Below the pieces are notes generated by a model. The model searched no databases and was not told the DNA's origin. It worked only from the letters and a program-made list of their open reading frames with translations. The position numbers were made by a program, and so were the translations under genes. DNA of 64,000 bases, from assembly GCF_004798905.1 (NCBI RefSeq), contig NZ_SDMO01000013.1:1-64000 (forward strand), written 5' to 3'. This document shows, piece by piece, positions 45,288 through 55,024 of this stretch. Each line of letters starts with the position of its first letter. Positions within the stretch are counted from its first letter, which is position 1. The DNA comes from Halomonas borealis (GTDB lineage Bacteria; Pseudomonadota; Gammaproteobacteria; Pseudomonadales; Halomonadaceae).

Positions 45288-45796
45288 GCGTCGGTTCTCT
45301 CATCCTCGGGATCGGAATCACGATGCGCCGGGCCGGAGGCCCGGTAGGGGTCGGCGATGTTCAGGCCGGCGAGGATGGATCGCTCCAGTGCCTCCATGGT
45401 CTCGGCCTCATCGTTCTCGATATGGTCATAGTCCATCAGGTGCAGGGTGCCATGAACCACCATGTGAGCGTAGTGATCGACGAGCGTCTTGTCCTGATCG
45501 CGGGCCTCGGCGAGCACCACCGGGTGGCAGATCACCAGGTCGCCGAGCAGCGGCAAGGTGATGCCTGGCGGGCATTCGAAGGGGAAGGACAGCACGTTGG
45601 TGGGCTTGTCGCGCTGGCGATAGTCGCGGTTGAGCGACCGGCTCTCCTCGGCATCGACGAAGCGCACCGTCAGTTCAAAGCGCCCCTCGTCGGGGTGTCG
45701 GGCCAGCACCGCACCGACCCAGGCCTCGAGTTCGGCCTGGGTCGGTAGGTCGGCGCTGTCGATGGCGGGCTGACGATCGACCTCGGCCGGGTTCAT
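45284..45796 (-). CDS. ybeY: Endoribonuclease YbeY
   Basis: A 170-residue single-strand endoribonuclease used in 16S rRNA maturation and ribosome quality control. The zinc-binding signature is [13 protein letters not shown] near residue 115, with three His ligands. RVTLRFVD-type strand [21 protein letters not shown] and TNVLSFPFE are present. It overlaps ybeZ and corC by four bases each, which indicates coupled translation. Confidence 0.96.
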   Translation of the reverse strand: MNPAEVDRQPAIDSADLPTQAELEAWVGAVLARHPDEGRFELTVRFVDAEESRSLNRDYRQRDKPTNVLSFPFECPPGITLPLLGDLVICHPVVLAEARDQDKTLVDHYAHMVVHGTLHLMDYDHIENDEAETMEALERSILAGLNIADPYRASGPAHRDSDPEDERTDA

Positions 45797-46899
45797 TCGC
45801 CTTCCTCGCGACCGTTGTGGCGTTCGCGCCGTTCCTGGCCGAGTTGCCTTTCCTGGCGTAGCGCCTCGCGCTCCTGCTCGCGGGCCTCGCGCTTGGCACG
45901 CGCCTGGTTCTCTTCCTCGGCCTCGAACTGGTCATAGGCCTCGATGATGCGCTGTACCAGCGGGTGGCGGACCACGTCCTTGGCGGCGAAGTGGGTGACG
46001 CCGATGCCCGGGGTGCCGTGGAGCACATCGAGGACCTGGATCAGCCCCGAAGTCTGGCCGCGGGGCAGGTCGACTTGGGTGATGTCACCGGTGATCACCG
46101 CGGTGGAACCGAAGCCGATGCGCGTCAGGAACATCTTCATCTGTTCGCGCGTGGTGTTCTGGCTCTCGTCGAGGATGATGAAGGCGTTGTTGAGCGTGCG
46201 TCCGCGCATGTAGGCCAACGGCGCGATCTCGATGATCTGGCGCTCGATCAGCTTGGCGACCTGCTCGAAGCCGATCATCTCGTAGAGGGCGTCGTAGAGC
46301 GGGCGCAGGTAAGGGTCGATCTTCTGGGCCAGGTCGCCGGGCAAAAAGCCGAGCTTCTCGCCGGCTTCCACCGCGGGGCGCACCAGCAGGATGCGGCGCA
46401 CCTGTTGTTGATTGAGAGCCTCGACCGCGGCGGCCACCGCGAGGTACGTCTTGCCGGTGCCGGCCGGGCCGATGCCGAAGTTGATGTCGTGGTCGCGGAT
46501 GCTCGAGACGTAGCGTTGCTGGTTGAGCCCGCGGGGCTTGATCAGGGTCTTGGGCGTGCGCAGCAGGACGTCGCCGTCGCTGTCGCCGCCTTCTTCCTCC
46601 TCCTCGAGGGCTTCCAGGCCGGACTCCTGCAGGAAGAGGTGGACGGTGTCCGGGGTCAGCTCGCTGGCCTCGGCCTCGCGGTAGAGGTGCTCGACGACGT
46701 TGGAGGCGGCCTTGACCCGGGGGCCGGGGCCGGCCAGCTGGAAGACGTTGCCGCGGTTGCGCAGGGTGACGCCGAGACGTTCCTCGATCAGCTTGAGGTG
46801 TTCGTCCTGTTGGCCACAGAGCGTGGCCAGGCGTTTGGGATCGTTGGGCTCGAGGTTCAGGGTGATGACGCGGTTGGCCGCGGAGGCTGGCTGGCTCAA
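45793..46899 (-). CDS. ybeZ: PhoH-like ATPase YbeZ
   Basis: A 368-residue PhoH-family P-loop NTPase that partners YbeY in RNA processing. The Walker A is [15 protein letters not shown] near residue 143, and the Walker B region is [13 protein letters not shown] near 240. The C-terminal tail of about 50 residues is a charged coiled coil (Arg/Glu/Gln-rich). It is the first gene of the ybeZ-ybeY-corC-lnt unit. Upstream lie hairpin element C and the convergently arranged end of miaB on the same strand. Confidence 0.95.
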   Translation of the reverse strand: MSQPASAANRVITLNLEPNDPKRLATLCGQQDEHLKLIEERLGVTLRNRGNVFQLAGPGPRVKAASNVVEHLYREAEASELTPDTVHLFLQESGLEALEEEEEGGDSDGDVLLRTPKTLIKPRGLNQQRYVSSIRDHDINFGIGPAGTGKTYLAVAAAVEALNQQQVRRILLVRPAVEAGEKLGFLPGDLAQKIDPYLRPLYDALYEMIGFEQVAKLIERQIIEIAPLAYMRGRTLNNAFIILDESQNTTREQMKMFLTRIGFGSTAVITGDITQVDLPRGQTSGLIQVLDVLHGTPGIGVTHFAAKDVVRHPLVQRIIEAYDQFEAEEENQARAKREAREQEREALRQERQLGQERRERHNGREEGE

Positions 46900-46978
46900 G
46901 ACGGGCGGGTCCGTGAGTTGTTGGGTGTCGGGATCAGCTTACTGCCCCGGAAGCTGCCGGGGCAATGTGCGTGGACAT

Positions 46979-47101
46979 CCATGATCTGCTGCGCGTCGGC
47001 CATACGGCGTTGAAACCGTGATCAGAAGGCTCATTTGGCGTGCTGAACTGCATTCCTTCTCACGGTTTCGCCTTGTCCGACCGGAGCCGGCGAGATCATG
47101 A
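46979..47101. repeat. Dispersed hairpin element, copy C (between miaB and ybeZ)
   Basis: The ends CATGATCT (near 46980) and AGATCATG (ending near 47100) are exact complements. Inside, GAAACCGTGA pairs with TCACGGTTTC (10 bp) and AGAAGG with CCTTCT. The family marks CTGCGCGTCGG, ATACGGCGTT and GCCTTGTC are at the same places as in copies A and B. The stem sequence is unlike theirs, yet perfectly paired. Confidence 0.9.
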
Positions 47102-47128
47102 ACCGTCCCTGGTCTGAGGAGGTCGGGG

Positions 47129-48472
47129 TCAGAAACGCTCCGGCGAGGCCAGCTCGCCGCGCAGCGAGTTGGGCAGCGCCTCGCTGATCTCCACGTCGAC
47201 GAAGTAGCCGATCAGCTCGGTGGGGTTCGGCGCGCGGAAGTTGACCACCCGGTTGTTCTCGGTGCGGCCCGACAGCTGTCCCGGGTCCTTGGGTGAGAAG
47301 CCGGTGACCAGCACGCGCTGGGTGGAGCCCACCATGCGCCGGCTGATCTGCATGGCCTGTTGGTTGATGCGCTCCTGGAGGATCGCCAGGCGCTGCTTCT
47401 TGACCGCCTCCGGGGTGTCGTCCTCGAAGCCTGCGGCCGGGGTGCCGGGCCGTGCCGAGTAGACGAAGCTGAAGGAGACGTCGAAGCCGATGCGGCCGAT
47501 CAGGTCCATGGTGTTGGCGAAGTCTTCCTCGGTCTCGCCAGGGAAGCCGATGATGAAGTCCGAGGAGAAGCTGATGTCCGGGCGTAGCGCGCGGATGCGT
47601 TCCATCTTCTCCACGTATTCCTCGACGGTGTGGCCGCGCTTCATGGCCGCGAGGATGCGGTCGGACCCGGCCTGTACCGGCAGGTGAAGGTGGCTGACCA
47701 GCTCCGGGATCTCACCGTAGGCCTCGATCAGGCTGTCGGAGAACTCCACCGGATGCGAGGTGGTGAAGCGGATCCGGTCGATGCCTTCCACCGCCGCCAC
47801 GCAGGCGATCAGCTCGGCCAGGTCGATTTCCTCGCCGAGCTGGTTCTCGCCGCGATAGGCGTTAACGTTCTGGCCCAGCAGGTTGATCTCACGCACACCC
47901 TGGTCGGCGAGGTGGATCACCTCGTCCATCACCGCCTCGAAGGGCCGCGAGATCTCTTCGCCACGGGTGTAGGGGACCACGCAGAAGGTGCAGTACTTGG
48001 AGCAGCCTTCCATGACCGAGACGAAGGCGGTGGCACCGTCGGAGCTGGGGCGGGGAAGATGGTCGAACTTCTCCACCTCGGGGAAGGTCACATCGACCAC
48101 CGAGATCTGGTCGTCCCGCCGGGCGTCGAGCATCGACGGTACCCGGTGCAGGGTCTGGGGGCCGAAGACCATGTCGACCTGGGGCGCGCGCTTGCGCAAC
48201 GCCTCGCCTTCCTGGCTGGCCACGCAGCCGCCTACACCGATCACCAGGTCCGGGTTGGCTTCCTTGAGCTTCTTCCAGCGACCGAGCTGGTGGAAGACCT
48301 TCTCCTGGGCCTTCTCGCGGATCGAGCAGGTGTTGAGCAGGATGACGTCCGCATCGCGTTCGTCGTCGGTGAGCTCCAGCTGGTGGGATTCGCCGAGCAG
48401 ATCCGCCATGCGTGCGGAATCGTACTCGTTCATCTGGCAGCCATGCGTCTTGATGAAGAGTTTCTTCGCCAT
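47129..48472 (-). CDS. miaB: tRNA-2-methylthio-N6-isopentenyladenosine synthase
   Basis: A 447-residue radical-SAM methylthiotransferase acting at A37 of tRNA. The N-terminal cluster cysteines lie in [21 protein letters not shown] and [11 protein letters not shown]; the radical-SAM CxxxCxxC is [15 protein letters not shown] near residue 155; a TRAM domain ends the protein. The start at 48472 gives the family N-terminus [12 protein letters not shown]; the frame upstream is not conserved. In trp attenuation of Pseudomonas, tRNA-Trp modification at A37 affects readthrough, so this enzyme is indirectly relevant to the trp leaders. Confidence 0.97.
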   Translation of the reverse strand: MAKKLFIKTHGCQMNEYDSARMADLLGESHQLELTDDERDADVILLNTCSIREKAQEKVFHQLGRWKKLKEANPDLVIGVGGCVASQEGEALRKRAPQVDMVFGPQTLHRVPSMLDARRDDQISVVDVTFPEVEKFDHLPRPSSDGATAFVSVMEGCSKYCTFCVVPYTRGEEISRPFEAVMDEVIHLADQGVREINLLGQNVNAYRGENQLGEEIDLAELIACVAAVEGIDRIRFTTSHPVEFSDSLIEAYGEIPELVSHLHLPVQAGSDRILAAMKRGHTVEEYVEKMERIRALRPDISFSSDFIIGFPGETEEDFANTMDLIGRIGFDVSFSFVYSARPGTPAAGFEDDTPEAVKKQRLAILQERINQQAMQISRRMVGSTQRVLVTGFSPKDPGQLSGRTENNRVVNFRAPNPTELIGYFVDVEISEALPNSLRGELASPERF

Positions 48473-48866
48473 AAGAATAGGTCGTGGCGTCTGGGCCCGA
48501 CGTTGCACCGGTGGATGATCGTTCGCAGGGAGGCGGCCGGCAAGGCCGTCCGATTGAGGGCAGCGATTATACGCACCCAAGCGAGGCGGGGCCAGCGTGT
48601 CGGACCGCCCGGCGTGCGGGCCTGTGGTACCCTTGTCGGCGTCGGAGGCGCCGGCGGGGTGGTCAGGAAATGACCGGAATGCTGTCATATCGGCAGCCAT
48701 GCCACCTGGCCGCGGGTTTCCAGCGGTTTTCCCGGCAGTTGTCCACAGATGCTGTGGATGATCCGGAGACGCACTCTCATCACGGTGGGCCGGGCAAGGA
48801 AGGTCCGGTCATGACCGCCATCGCCGCGAGCGGCGAATATAGAGCCTTGGATAGCCAGGACGACGC
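48473..48866. other. Intergenic region between miaB and the SH3 gene
   Basis: About 390 bases between divergent genes. I see no gene with a credible start and family. The noteworthy item is an inverted pair of DnaA-box-like sequences at 48739-48761. Promoters for miaB and for the SH3-domain gene must lie here, but none is strong enough to name. Confidence 0.5.
48739..48761. promoter_or_regulatory. Inverted pair of DnaA-box-like sites
   Basis: TTGTCCACA (48739-48747) and, five bases on, TGTGGATGA (48753-48761). Each differs by one base from TTATCCACA or its complement. Their inner parts form the perfect repeat CCACAG/CTGTGG. They could be DnaA sites or an unrelated operator. This is not oriC: no dnaA or dnaN is nearby and no AT-rich unwinding region is seen. 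Confidence 0.35.
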
Positions 48867-49508
48867 ATGACGATGCAACGATACAAGACACTGATGACGC
48901 TGGGTGCACTGCTCGGGGCGCTAGCCCTGCCGGTGCAGGCTCAGCAGGACGACGACGCCCAGGACGCCTCTCGCTGGGTGTCCGATGATCTCACCACCTT
49001 CGTGCGCAGCGGCCCCACCGATGGCTATCGCATCGTCGGCACCCTGACCGCCGGCGACCCGGTAGCGCTGCTGGGGACTCAGGGGGACTACAGTCGTGTG
49101 CGCAGCCAGGCCGGCGACGTGGTCTGGGTGCCGACGAGCGATCTTCAGGACGCCCCCAGCGCCAAGGTCCAGCTGCCCGCGCTGGAGTCGCGGGTGGAGG
49201 AACTCTCCGAGGAACTGTCGGGCATCAACGAGACCTGGGAGAGCCGCATGGCCTCGCTCACCGAGACCCTCGGCGTGCGTGAGCAGCGCATCGCCGAACT
49301 CGAGCGGCGCAATCAGGCCCTCGAGTCGGAAAGCGAGAGCGCCGGCGCCACCGTGCGTGAGCTACAGGCCCGTCTCGATACCCAGGAGGAGGACCTGCTG
49401 ATGCGCTACTTCATGTACGGCGGTGGTGTGGCCGGGGCTGGCCTGCTGGTCGGCCTGATCGTGCCGCACCTGCCGCGTCGCCGTCGCAAGCGCGACCGTT
49501 GGTTCTGA
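48867..49508 (+). CDS. SH3-domain exported protein (YgiM-like)
   Basis: A 213-residue protein of the TIGR04211 type: signal peptide to about residue 25 (PVQAQ), a bacterial SH3 domain at about 38-95 (FVRSGPTDGYRIVGTLTAG), and a coiled coil at about 105-180. A single C-terminal membrane helix (MYGGGVAGAGLLVGLIVPHL) with a basic tail (RRRRKRDRW) stays in the cytosol. It is likely bound to the inner membrane with the SH3 domain in the periplasm, possibly near peptidoglycan. The homologue is E. coli YgiM; function is uncertain. tpm follows in nine bases. Confidence 0.87.
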   Translation: MTMQRYKTLMTLGALLGALALPVQAQQDDDAQDASRWVSDDLTTFVRSGPTDGYRIVGTLTAGDPVALLGTQGDYSRVRSQAGDVVWVPTSDLQDAPSAKVQLPALESRVEELSEELSGINETWESRMASLTETLGVREQRIAELERRNQALESESESAGATVRELQARLDTQEEDLLMRYFMYGGGVAGAGLLVGLIVPHLPRRRRKRDRWF

Positions 49509-49517
49509 GGTCGCATC

Positions 49518-50159
49518 ATGGATAACCCATGGCTCGTGCGTTGGCGCGAGGGACGCATCGGCTTCCACCGCGACGCGCCGCATCCGGCCCTGATCCGCTA
49601 TTGGCAGGCACTGGGCGCGGCCACCGACGCCAAGGTGTTGGTGCCGCTGTGTGGCAAGAGCCTGGACATGCGCTGGTTGGCCGGGCAGGGGCATCCGGTA
49701 CTAGGCATCGAGCTTGCGTCCGAGGCCATCGAGCAGTTCCTGGCCGAGGGCGAGGGGGAGGTCTCCCGTTATCGTCGCGGTGGCTTCGAGATCGGCCGCC
49801 AGCACAACGTGGAGCTCTGGCACGGCGACTTCTTCCACTTCCATATCGAGGCCGCCGCCGAGGTGGGCGCCTTCTATGACCGGGCGGCCTTGATCGCCCT
49901 GTCCGAGGCGACCCGCCAACGCTACGCCTTCCACCTGGCCCAGCTGTTGCCGCCTGGCAGCCAAGGGTTGCTGATCGGCCTGACCCGCGCCCCTGGCGAT
50001 GAGCGTGGGCCACCCTTCAGTGTTGGCGCCGAGGAGATTCGCGAGCTGTTCGCGCCCAACTTCGAACTGGAGCTCTTGGAAGAGGGCGAGCCGGAGCCGG
50101 GTAGCGGCTTTCGCGAGAGTGTCTGGAGGCTGATCCGTCGCGGCCCTCGGGGCGACTGA
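49518..50159 (+). CDS. tpm: Thiopurine S-methyltransferase
   Basis: A 213-residue SAM-dependent methyltransferase. Family marks are WLVRWREGRIGFHRD near residue 4, VLVPLCGKSLDMRWLA near 40, GIELASEAIEQF and YDRAALIALSEATRQRYA. Bacterial Tpm methylates thiopurines and, in several species, selenium and tellurium oxyanions. It starts nine bases after the SH3 gene and is probably cotranscribed. Confidence 0.93.
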   Translation: MDNPWLVRWREGRIGFHRDAPHPALIRYWQALGAATDAKVLVPLCGKSLDMRWLAGQGHPVLGIELASEAIEQFLAEGEGEVSRYRRGGFEIGRQHNVELWHGDFFHFHIEAAAEVGAFYDRAALIALSEATRQRYAFHLAQLLPPGSQGLLIGLTRAPGDERGPPFSVGAEEIRELFAPNFELELLEEGEPEPGSGFRESVWRLIRRGPRGD

Positions 50160-50209
50160 GCGGGCTCGGCAAGCGGCCCGCCCCGCCGATATGCCGACGG
50201 GGCAGGGCG

Positions 50210-50800
50210 CTAGCGGGCCAGCAGGCTCGCCAGCTCCGGGTCCTTGAAGGCGCGATCGAGCGCATCGGACAGCAGCTTCTCGATCATCGCCTGGTTGGCC
50301 TCGCGGCCCGGGCGCATGGCGTATTGCTGGGTGCGACGGGCGGTATAGCGGCCGGTGTAGGTGGTGCCGTCATGCCGGGCCTCGGCCTCCAGCACCGCGG
50401 TCAGGCGTGCACTGCCGACCAGCGGCAGGGCATCGCCGGGACCGTAGTCGAGCCGCTTCAGGGTCAGCGTCAGGCGGGGTTGCCCCGGCGTGGTGCCGCG
50501 GGTGGGGCGAAACCCCATGTCCTGCACCGCACGCTCGGCCTCGGCCTGCAGGCGCGGCGTCAGCTCGCCGGGGTCGACGATGATCACCGCCGTGGAGCCG
50601 GCGCTGCCGGAGCGGGAGCCGATCACCGCCTCTTCGCGGGTGTCGCGGGCGCTCACGCTGACCGCTTGTCCCTGGCCGACGGCCGGCACCTGGGCGCTGC
50701 GCTTGGGGTCGGGTTGCAGGTAGTGGGGGCTGGCACAGCCGGCGAGCCAGCCGTTGGCCAGCAGTAGCAGGCTCAGGCCGAACAGGCGTCGGGTGGTCAT
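50210..50800 (-). CDS. YajG-family lipoprotein
   Basis: A 196-residue lipoprotein: signal MTTRRLFGLSLLLLANGWLAGC with the lipobox Cys22, then YajG features (PDPKRSAQVPAVGQGQAV, VSARDTREEAVIGSRSG) and the C-terminal RTQQYAMRPGREAN. YajG proteins are outer-membrane lipoproteins of unknown role, related in part to the LptE-like or DUF4136 type fold. GGAGA precedes the start. The next 45 bases are the beginning of the diverged hairpin element. Confidence 0.87.
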   Translation of the reverse strand: MTTRRLFGLSLLLLANGWLAGCASPHYLQPDPKRSAQVPAVGQGQAVSVSARDTREEAVIGSRSGSAGSTAVIIVDPGELTPRLQAEAERAVQDMGFRPTRGTTPGQPRLTLTLKRLDYGPGDALPLVGSARLTAVLEAEARHDGTTYTGRYTARRTQQYAMRPGREANQAMIEKLLSDALDRAFKDPELASLLAR

Positions 50801-50845
50801 GGTGCTCTCCTTGCCGAATGCAAAGGCTAGAGTACAGTAAACACT

Positions 50846-50966
50846 GACTCATGGCTGCGCTCGATATCCTGGCCGCCGGCGGTGCTCAAGACCCCCATTT
50901 ACTGTCTCGTCCAAGGCGGTTTCCGTTCCGGCGACGCTCAGTCCTTCTTCGCTCGCGGCATGAATC
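50846..50966. repeat. Diverged hairpin element, copy E
   Basis: The ends GACTCATGGCTGCGCTCG (50846-50863) and, on the right, the complement of GATTCATGCCGCGAGCG (50950-50966) are inverted repeats. CTGCGCTCG, a CTCA box, CCATTTAC and TTCGCTCGC occur in the same order as in the other copies. The central stem is not well matched, so this is either a decayed copy or a sister family. Confidence 0.55.
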
Positions 50967-51006
50967 AGCGCTTCCTCATCGCGACTTCCAGCCGGGGGGG
51001 GCTCGA

Positions 51007-51046
51007 CACTCGGGGCACGCCGCCCGACAGCGGCGTGCCCCGAGTG
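51007..51046. terminator. Terminator of ggt
   Basis: CACTCGGGGCACGCCGC, CCGACA, GCGGCGTGCCCCGAGTG: a 17-bp perfect stem located just beyond the ggt stop on the minus strand. There is no T-run; its strength rests on the stem. Confidence 0.8.
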
Positions 51047-51063
51047 TGCAGAGCCTCGACGAT

Positions 51064-52794
51064 TCAGAGGCCCATGGCCGAGGAGGTGGAGCGCCGTGGA
51101 TCGGCGCCGCCGAAGAACCGGCCGTCCTCGATCACGATCGACTGCGCGGCGCCCATGGCCGACTGCTGGCTGATGGTGTGGCCGCGGGCCTCGAGCAGCG
51201 ACAGGGTGTCGGGGCTGAAACCGGCCTCGACACGCAGCTCGTCGGGCAGCCACTGGTGGTGCAGGCGTGGTGCGCTGACCGCCGACTGGATGTTCATGTC
51301 GTGGTCGATGACGTTCATCAGCACCTGCAGGGTGGTGGTGATGATCCGCGAGCCGCCGGGGCTGCCGGTGATCAGGAAGTTCTCGCCGTCGCGCTTGACG
51401 ATGGTCGGAGTCATCGACGACAGCATGCGCTTACCGGGCTCTATCTTGTTGGCCTCGCCGCCGATCAGGCCGTAGGCGTTGGGCACGCCGGGCTTGGCTG
51501 AGAAGTCGTCCATCTCGTTGTTGAGCAGGAAACCGGCGCCCTCGACGGCGATGCCCGAGCCGTAGCTGAAGTTGATGGTATAGGTGTTGGAGACCGCCAG
51601 GCCGTCGCCGTCGGCGATCGAGAAGTGGGTGGTCTCGTTGGACTCATAGGGCGCCGGGTCGCCGGCGCTGATCTCGTCGCTGGGGGTGGCGCGATCGATG
51701 GCGATCTGCGAGCGCAGCTCGTCGGCATAGGCCTTGGAGGTGAGGCCGTCGAGCGGTACCTCGACGAAGTCGGTATCGCCGAGGTATTCGGCGCGATCGG
51801 CGTAGGCACGCTTCATGGCTTCGGCCATCAGGTGCATGGTGTCGGCCGCGCCGAAGCCCATCTCGGCGATGTCATAGCCCTCGAGGACATTGAGGATCTC
51901 CACGATGTGGGCGCCGCCGGAGGAGGGCGGGCTCATGGCGTAGACATCGTAGCCGCGATAGTTGCCGTGGCTGGGCTCGCGGATCTCCGGCTGGTAGCCG
52001 GCGAGATCCTCGCGGGTGATCAGTCCGTCGTGGCGCTGCATCTCGGCGACGATCAACTCGGCGGTCTCGCCTTCGTAGAATTCTCGCGCGCCCTGCTCGG
52101 CGATGCGCCGGAGCGTGGCCGCCAGATCCGGCTGACGGAAGGTGTCGCCGACCCGATAGGCGCTGCCGTCTTCCTTGTAGAACATCGCCTGGCTGGCATC
52201 CCACTGGGTCAGGCGTTCGCCGGCATCGGCGACCCCATCGACGAAGCGCTGTGGCACCACGAAGCCCTCATCGGCGAGGCGGATCGCCGGCGCCAGGGCT
52301 GCGGACAGGCTCAGGGTGCCGTATTCCTCGAGGGCTCGGGCCAGGCCGGCCACGGTGCCGGGGACCCCGGCGGCGCGATGGGTGAAACGCGACCACTCGC
52401 TGACGGCGTTGCCTTCTTCATCCTGGAACATGGTCTCGGTGGCGGCCGCCGGCGCGGTCTCCCGGTAGTCGATGGCGGTGACCTCGCCGCTTCGTTCGTC
52501 GGAGATCAGCATGAACCCGCCGCCCCCGATGTTGCCCGAGCGCGGCTGGGTCACCGCCAGCGCGAAGCCGGCGGTGACCGCCGCGTCCACGGCGTTGCCG
52601 CCCTCGGCGAGCACCTCGTGGGCGACCTGTGAGGCCAGGAAGTGGCTGGTGGCCACCATGCCCTGCTCGCCCGTCTCGGGATGGAAGCGTTCGCCCTCGA
52701 GGATGGCCGACTGGGCCATGGCGAGAGAGGGCGCGCACAGCGCGAGACCCAATAGGCCGGTGCCGAGCGTGTGGCGCAGCGGGAGGAATGGCAT
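51064..52794 (-). CDS. ggt: Gamma-glutamyltransferase
   Basis: A 576-residue periplasmic, self-cleaving Ntn hydrolase that transfers or hydrolyses the gamma-glutamyl group of glutathione. A signal peptide ends near residue 28. The nucleophile Thr of the small subunit is at about residue 388 in [17 protein letters not shown], where autocleavage occurs. The large-subunit arginine region is [14 protein letters not shown], and [20 protein letters not shown] and [14 protein letters not shown] complete the site. Length is normal. It is a single gene, divergent from rpe. Confidence 0.96.
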   Translation of the reverse strand: MPFLPLRHTLGTGLLGLALCAPSLAMAQSAILEGERFHPETGEQGMVATSHFLASQVAHEVLAEGGNAVDAAVTAGFALAVTQPRSGNIGGGGFMLISDERSGEVTAIDYRETAPAAATETMFQDEEGNAVSEWSRFTHRAAGVPGTVAGLARALEEYGTLSLSAALAPAIRLADEGFVVPQRFVDGVADAGERLTQWDASQAMFYKEDGSAYRVGDTFRQPDLAATLRRIAEQGAREFYEGETAELIVAEMQRHDGLITREDLAGYQPEIREPSHGNYRGYDVYAMSPPSSGGAHIVEILNVLEGYDIAEMGFGAADTMHLMAEAMKRAYADRAEYLGDTDFVEVPLDGLTSKAYADELRSQIAIDRATPSDEISAGDPAPYESNETTHFSIADGDGLAVSNTYTINFSYGSGIAVEGAGFLLNNEMDDFSAKPGVPNAYGLIGGEANKIEPGKRMLSSMTPTIVKRDGENFLITGSPGGSRIITTTLQVLMNVIDHDMNIQSAVSAPRLHHQWLPDELRVEAGFSPDTLSLLEARGHTISQQSAMGAAQSIVIEDGRFFGGADPRRSTSSAMGL

Positions 52795-52922
52795 CGATCT
52801 CTCCTTCGTCGTGGGCGGGATTCTTCACTATCGTCGGCGATGGCCGATGTCGCAAGGAGGGCGCGCGGGTTCCTGTTAGAATGCCGATCATCATGACCGT
52901 GACTTCGACAGGATGCTGCTCC

Positions 52923-53621
52923 ATGAGTGATTCGACGCCCGATTATCAGCTTGCCCCCTCGATTCTTTCCGCCGATTTCGCCCGCCTCGGCGAGGAGGTC
53001 GATGACGTTATCGCCTCCGGCGCCGATATCGTCCATTTCGACGTCATGGATAATCACTACGTGCCCAACCTGACCATCGGCCCGATGGTCTGTGAGGCAC
53101 TGCGCAAGCATGGCGTCACCGCGCCCATCGATGCGCATCTGATGGTCAAGCCGGTGGATCAACTTATCGGCGACTTCATCGATGCCGGCGCCAGCTACAT
53201 CACTTTCCATCCCGAGGCCTCGGATCACATCGACCGCTCGCTGCAGCTGATTCGTGACGGCGGCTGCCGGGCCGGGCTGGTGTTCAACCCGGCCACGCCG
53301 CTGTCGTTCCTCGACTATGTGATGGACAAGGTCGACATGGTGCTGCTGATGAGCGTCAATCCGGGGTTCGGCGGTCAGTCCTTCATTCCGGGTACCCTCG
53401 ACAAGCTGCGCGAGGCGCGCCGCCGCATCGATGCCTCGGGCCGCCCGATTCGCCTGGAAGTCGACGGAGGGGTGAAGATCGATAACATCGCCGAGATCGC
53501 GCGTGCCGGGGCCGATACCTTCGTCGCCGGCTCGGCGGTGTTCAAGGGGCGTAATGCCGCCGACCCGAATCGCTACGACGGCGTCATCGGCGACCTTCGC
53601 CGGGCCCTGGCCGAGGCCTGA
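52923..53621 (+). CDS. rpe: Ribulose-phosphate 3-epimerase
   Basis: A 232-residue TIM-barrel enzyme of the pentose phosphate pathway. [17 protein letters not shown] near residue 10, [14 protein letters not shown] with the metal and catalytic residues, and [12 protein letters not shown] are all present. The start ATG at 52923 is preceded by a weak site; the longer open frame upstream overlaps the ggt promoter region. In related genomes rpe, gph and trpE are adjacent; here three genes come between rpe and gph. Confidence 0.96.
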   Translation: MSDSTPDYQLAPSILSADFARLGEEVDDVIASGADIVHFDVMDNHYVPNLTIGPMVCEALRKHGVTAPIDAHLMVKPVDQLIGDFIDAGASYITFHPEASDHIDRSLQLIRDGGCRAGLVFNPATPLSFLDYVMDKVDMVLLMSVNPGFGGQSFIPGTLDKLREARRRIDASGRPIRLEVDGGVKIDNIAEIARAGADTFVAGSAVFKGRNAADPNRYDGVIGDLRRALAEA

Positions 53622-53623
53622 GG

Positions 53624-53914
53624 GTGACGGCAGAGACCGCGTCTCGTTGGTATCTTTACATGATCGAGACCGCCGGCGGGGCGCTCTACACCGGTATCAC
53701 CACCGATGTGGTGCGTCGCCTCGGCGAGCACCGCGCCGGGCGCGGCGCCAAGGCCCTGCGTGGCAGAGGGCCGCTGCGGCTGGTATACCAAGAATGTGTC
53801 GGCGCTCAGGGCGAGGCGCTGCGCCGCGAGGCGGCGCTGAAGCGCCTGAGTGCTGCGGCCAAGCGCCGCTGGCTGGCCGAGCGCCGCTCGTCCAGCGGGG
53901 AAGCTGCCCCCTAG
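53624..53914 (+). CDS. GIY-YIG nuclease-fold protein (YhbQ/UPF0213-like)
   Basis: A 96-residue protein starting at GTG 53624, three bases after rpe. It contains WYLYMIETAGGALYTGIT, a GIY-YIG-like pair, and DVVRRLGEHRAGRGAKAL, then REAALKRLSAAAKRRWLAE. This matches the small YhbQ family of possible single-domain endonucleases. Function in cells is unsettled; some members act on branched or damaged DNA. It is probably cotranscribed with rpe. Confidence 0.87.
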   Translation: MTAETASRWYLYMIETAGGALYTGITTDVVRRLGEHRAGRGAKALRGRGPLRLVYQECVGAQGEALRREAALKRLSAAAKRRWLAERRSSSGEAAP

Positions 53915-53982
53915 GGGTGTCGGCGGGTCGGCGTCGGGCCGATGTGCCTTCGAACATTACCTGAACCCGACAGGGAGAACCT

Positions 53983-54822
53983 ATGGACCTTCAATGGATC
54001 ACCGACTTCGTGAGCATGCAGGGCACGAGCTTCGTCATCAACCTGGTGGCGGCGCTGGCCATCTTCTTCATCGGCCGCTGGGTGGTGAAGCTGCTGCACG
54101 GGCTGAGCCTCAAGGCCATGCAGCGCGGTAAGCTCGACCCGCTGCTGACCAAGTTCTTGGGCAATATTGTATATGCCTTGCTGATGATCTTCGTGGTGCT
54201 GGCGGCGATCGGCCAGGTCGGCATCCAGACGACCTCGCTGATCGCCGTGCTCGGTGCTGCCGGCCTGGCGGTGGGGCTGGCGCTGCAGGGGTCGCTGGCC
54301 AACTTCGCCGCCGGGGTGCTGGTGATCTTCTTTCGCCCCTACCGGATCGGCGATTACGTGGAGGCCGGCGGAACCTCCGGCACCATCGACGACGTGCAGA
54401 TATTCACCACCGAGCTCAGGACGCCGGACAATCGCAAGGTCATCGTGCCCAACGGCCAGATGATGAGCGGTGCCATCACCAACTACTCAAGCCATGACAC
54501 GCGCCGCGTGGACCTGGTGGTCGGCGTCGGCTACGACGACGATATCGACACCGTACGCCGGGTACTGGAAGGCGTGGTGGCCGATGACCCGCGGGTGCTG
54601 GCCGATCCGGAACCGAACATCCGCATGAGTGCGATGGGGGATTCCTGCATCAACTGGATCGTGCGGCCCTGGGTCAATGCCGTGGACTATTGGGATGTCT
54701 ACTGGGAGATGACCGAGGAGATCAAGCGTCGCTTCGATGCCGAGGCCATCAGCATTCCCTTCCCGCAGCGCGATGTGCATGTCTACCACCACCCCGACAA
54801 GGCGGACGAGGCGAGCCTCTGA
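53983..54822 (+). CDS. mscS: Small-conductance mechanosensitive channel
   Basis: A 279-residue MscS. Three N-terminal helices are followed by the pore-lining TM3 (GLAVGLALQGSLANFAAGVL, near residue 100) and the beta domain (RPYRIGDYVEAGGTSGTIDD), then VPNGQMMSGAITNYS and the C-terminal alpha/beta domain. It opens under membrane tension to release solutes on osmotic downshock, which is important for a bacterium that accumulates osmolytes. GGGAGAACC precedes the start. A terminator hairpin follows. Confidence 0.96.
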   Translation: MDLQWITDFVSMQGTSFVINLVAALAIFFIGRWVVKLLHGLSLKAMQRGKLDPLLTKFLGNIVYALLMIFVVLAAIGQVGIQTTSLIAVLGAAGLAVGLALQGSLANFAAGVLVIFFRPYRIGDYVEAGGTSGTIDDVQIFTTELRTPDNRKVIVPNGQMMSGAITNYSSHDTRRVDLVVGVGYDDDIDTVRRVLEGVVADDPRVLADPEPNIRMSAMGDSCINWIVRPWVNAVDYWDVYWEMTEEIKRRFDAEAISIPFPQRDVHVYHHPDKADEASL

Positions 54823-54842
54823 CGTCGAGCCGCGTGGCAGCC

Positions 54843-54882
54843 AACGACGATGGCCCCGGCGAATACCGGGGCCATCGTCGTT
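54843..54882. terminator. Terminator after mscS
   Basis: AACGACGATGGCCCCGG, CGAATA, CCGGGGCCATCGTCGTT: a 17-bp perfect stem 20 bases after the stop codon. No long T-run. Confidence 0.85.
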
Positions 54883-54900
54883 CCGGCGACGCTCTGGCCG

Positions 54901-55024
54901 GCCTAGGCAATGTCTGAAAATGGCCTGCGCTCGGCTATACCGCGTTAACCATCAGTTCAACGTCCTCATTGTCACTCCGTGAACTCCGGCTTATGACGAG
55001 CGACATCCTGTCACTCGCTCTTCG
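54901..55024. repeat. Dispersed hairpin element, copy D (partly decayed)
   Basis: The left end CCTAGGCAATGTCTGAAA matches the outer end of copy B at 17 of 18 positions. CTGCGCTCGG, ACCGCGTTAACC, CCTCATT and GTGAACTCCGG keep the family order. A small GTCAC/GTGA hairpin replaces the usual TTAC/GTAA centre. The right central arm no longer pairs, so this copy looks degenerate. Confidence 0.75.

Noticed and set aside
48739-48761. Replication origin
   Set aside because: There are only two imperfect boxes, no AT-rich unwinding region, and no dnaA, dnaN, gidA or parAB nearby.
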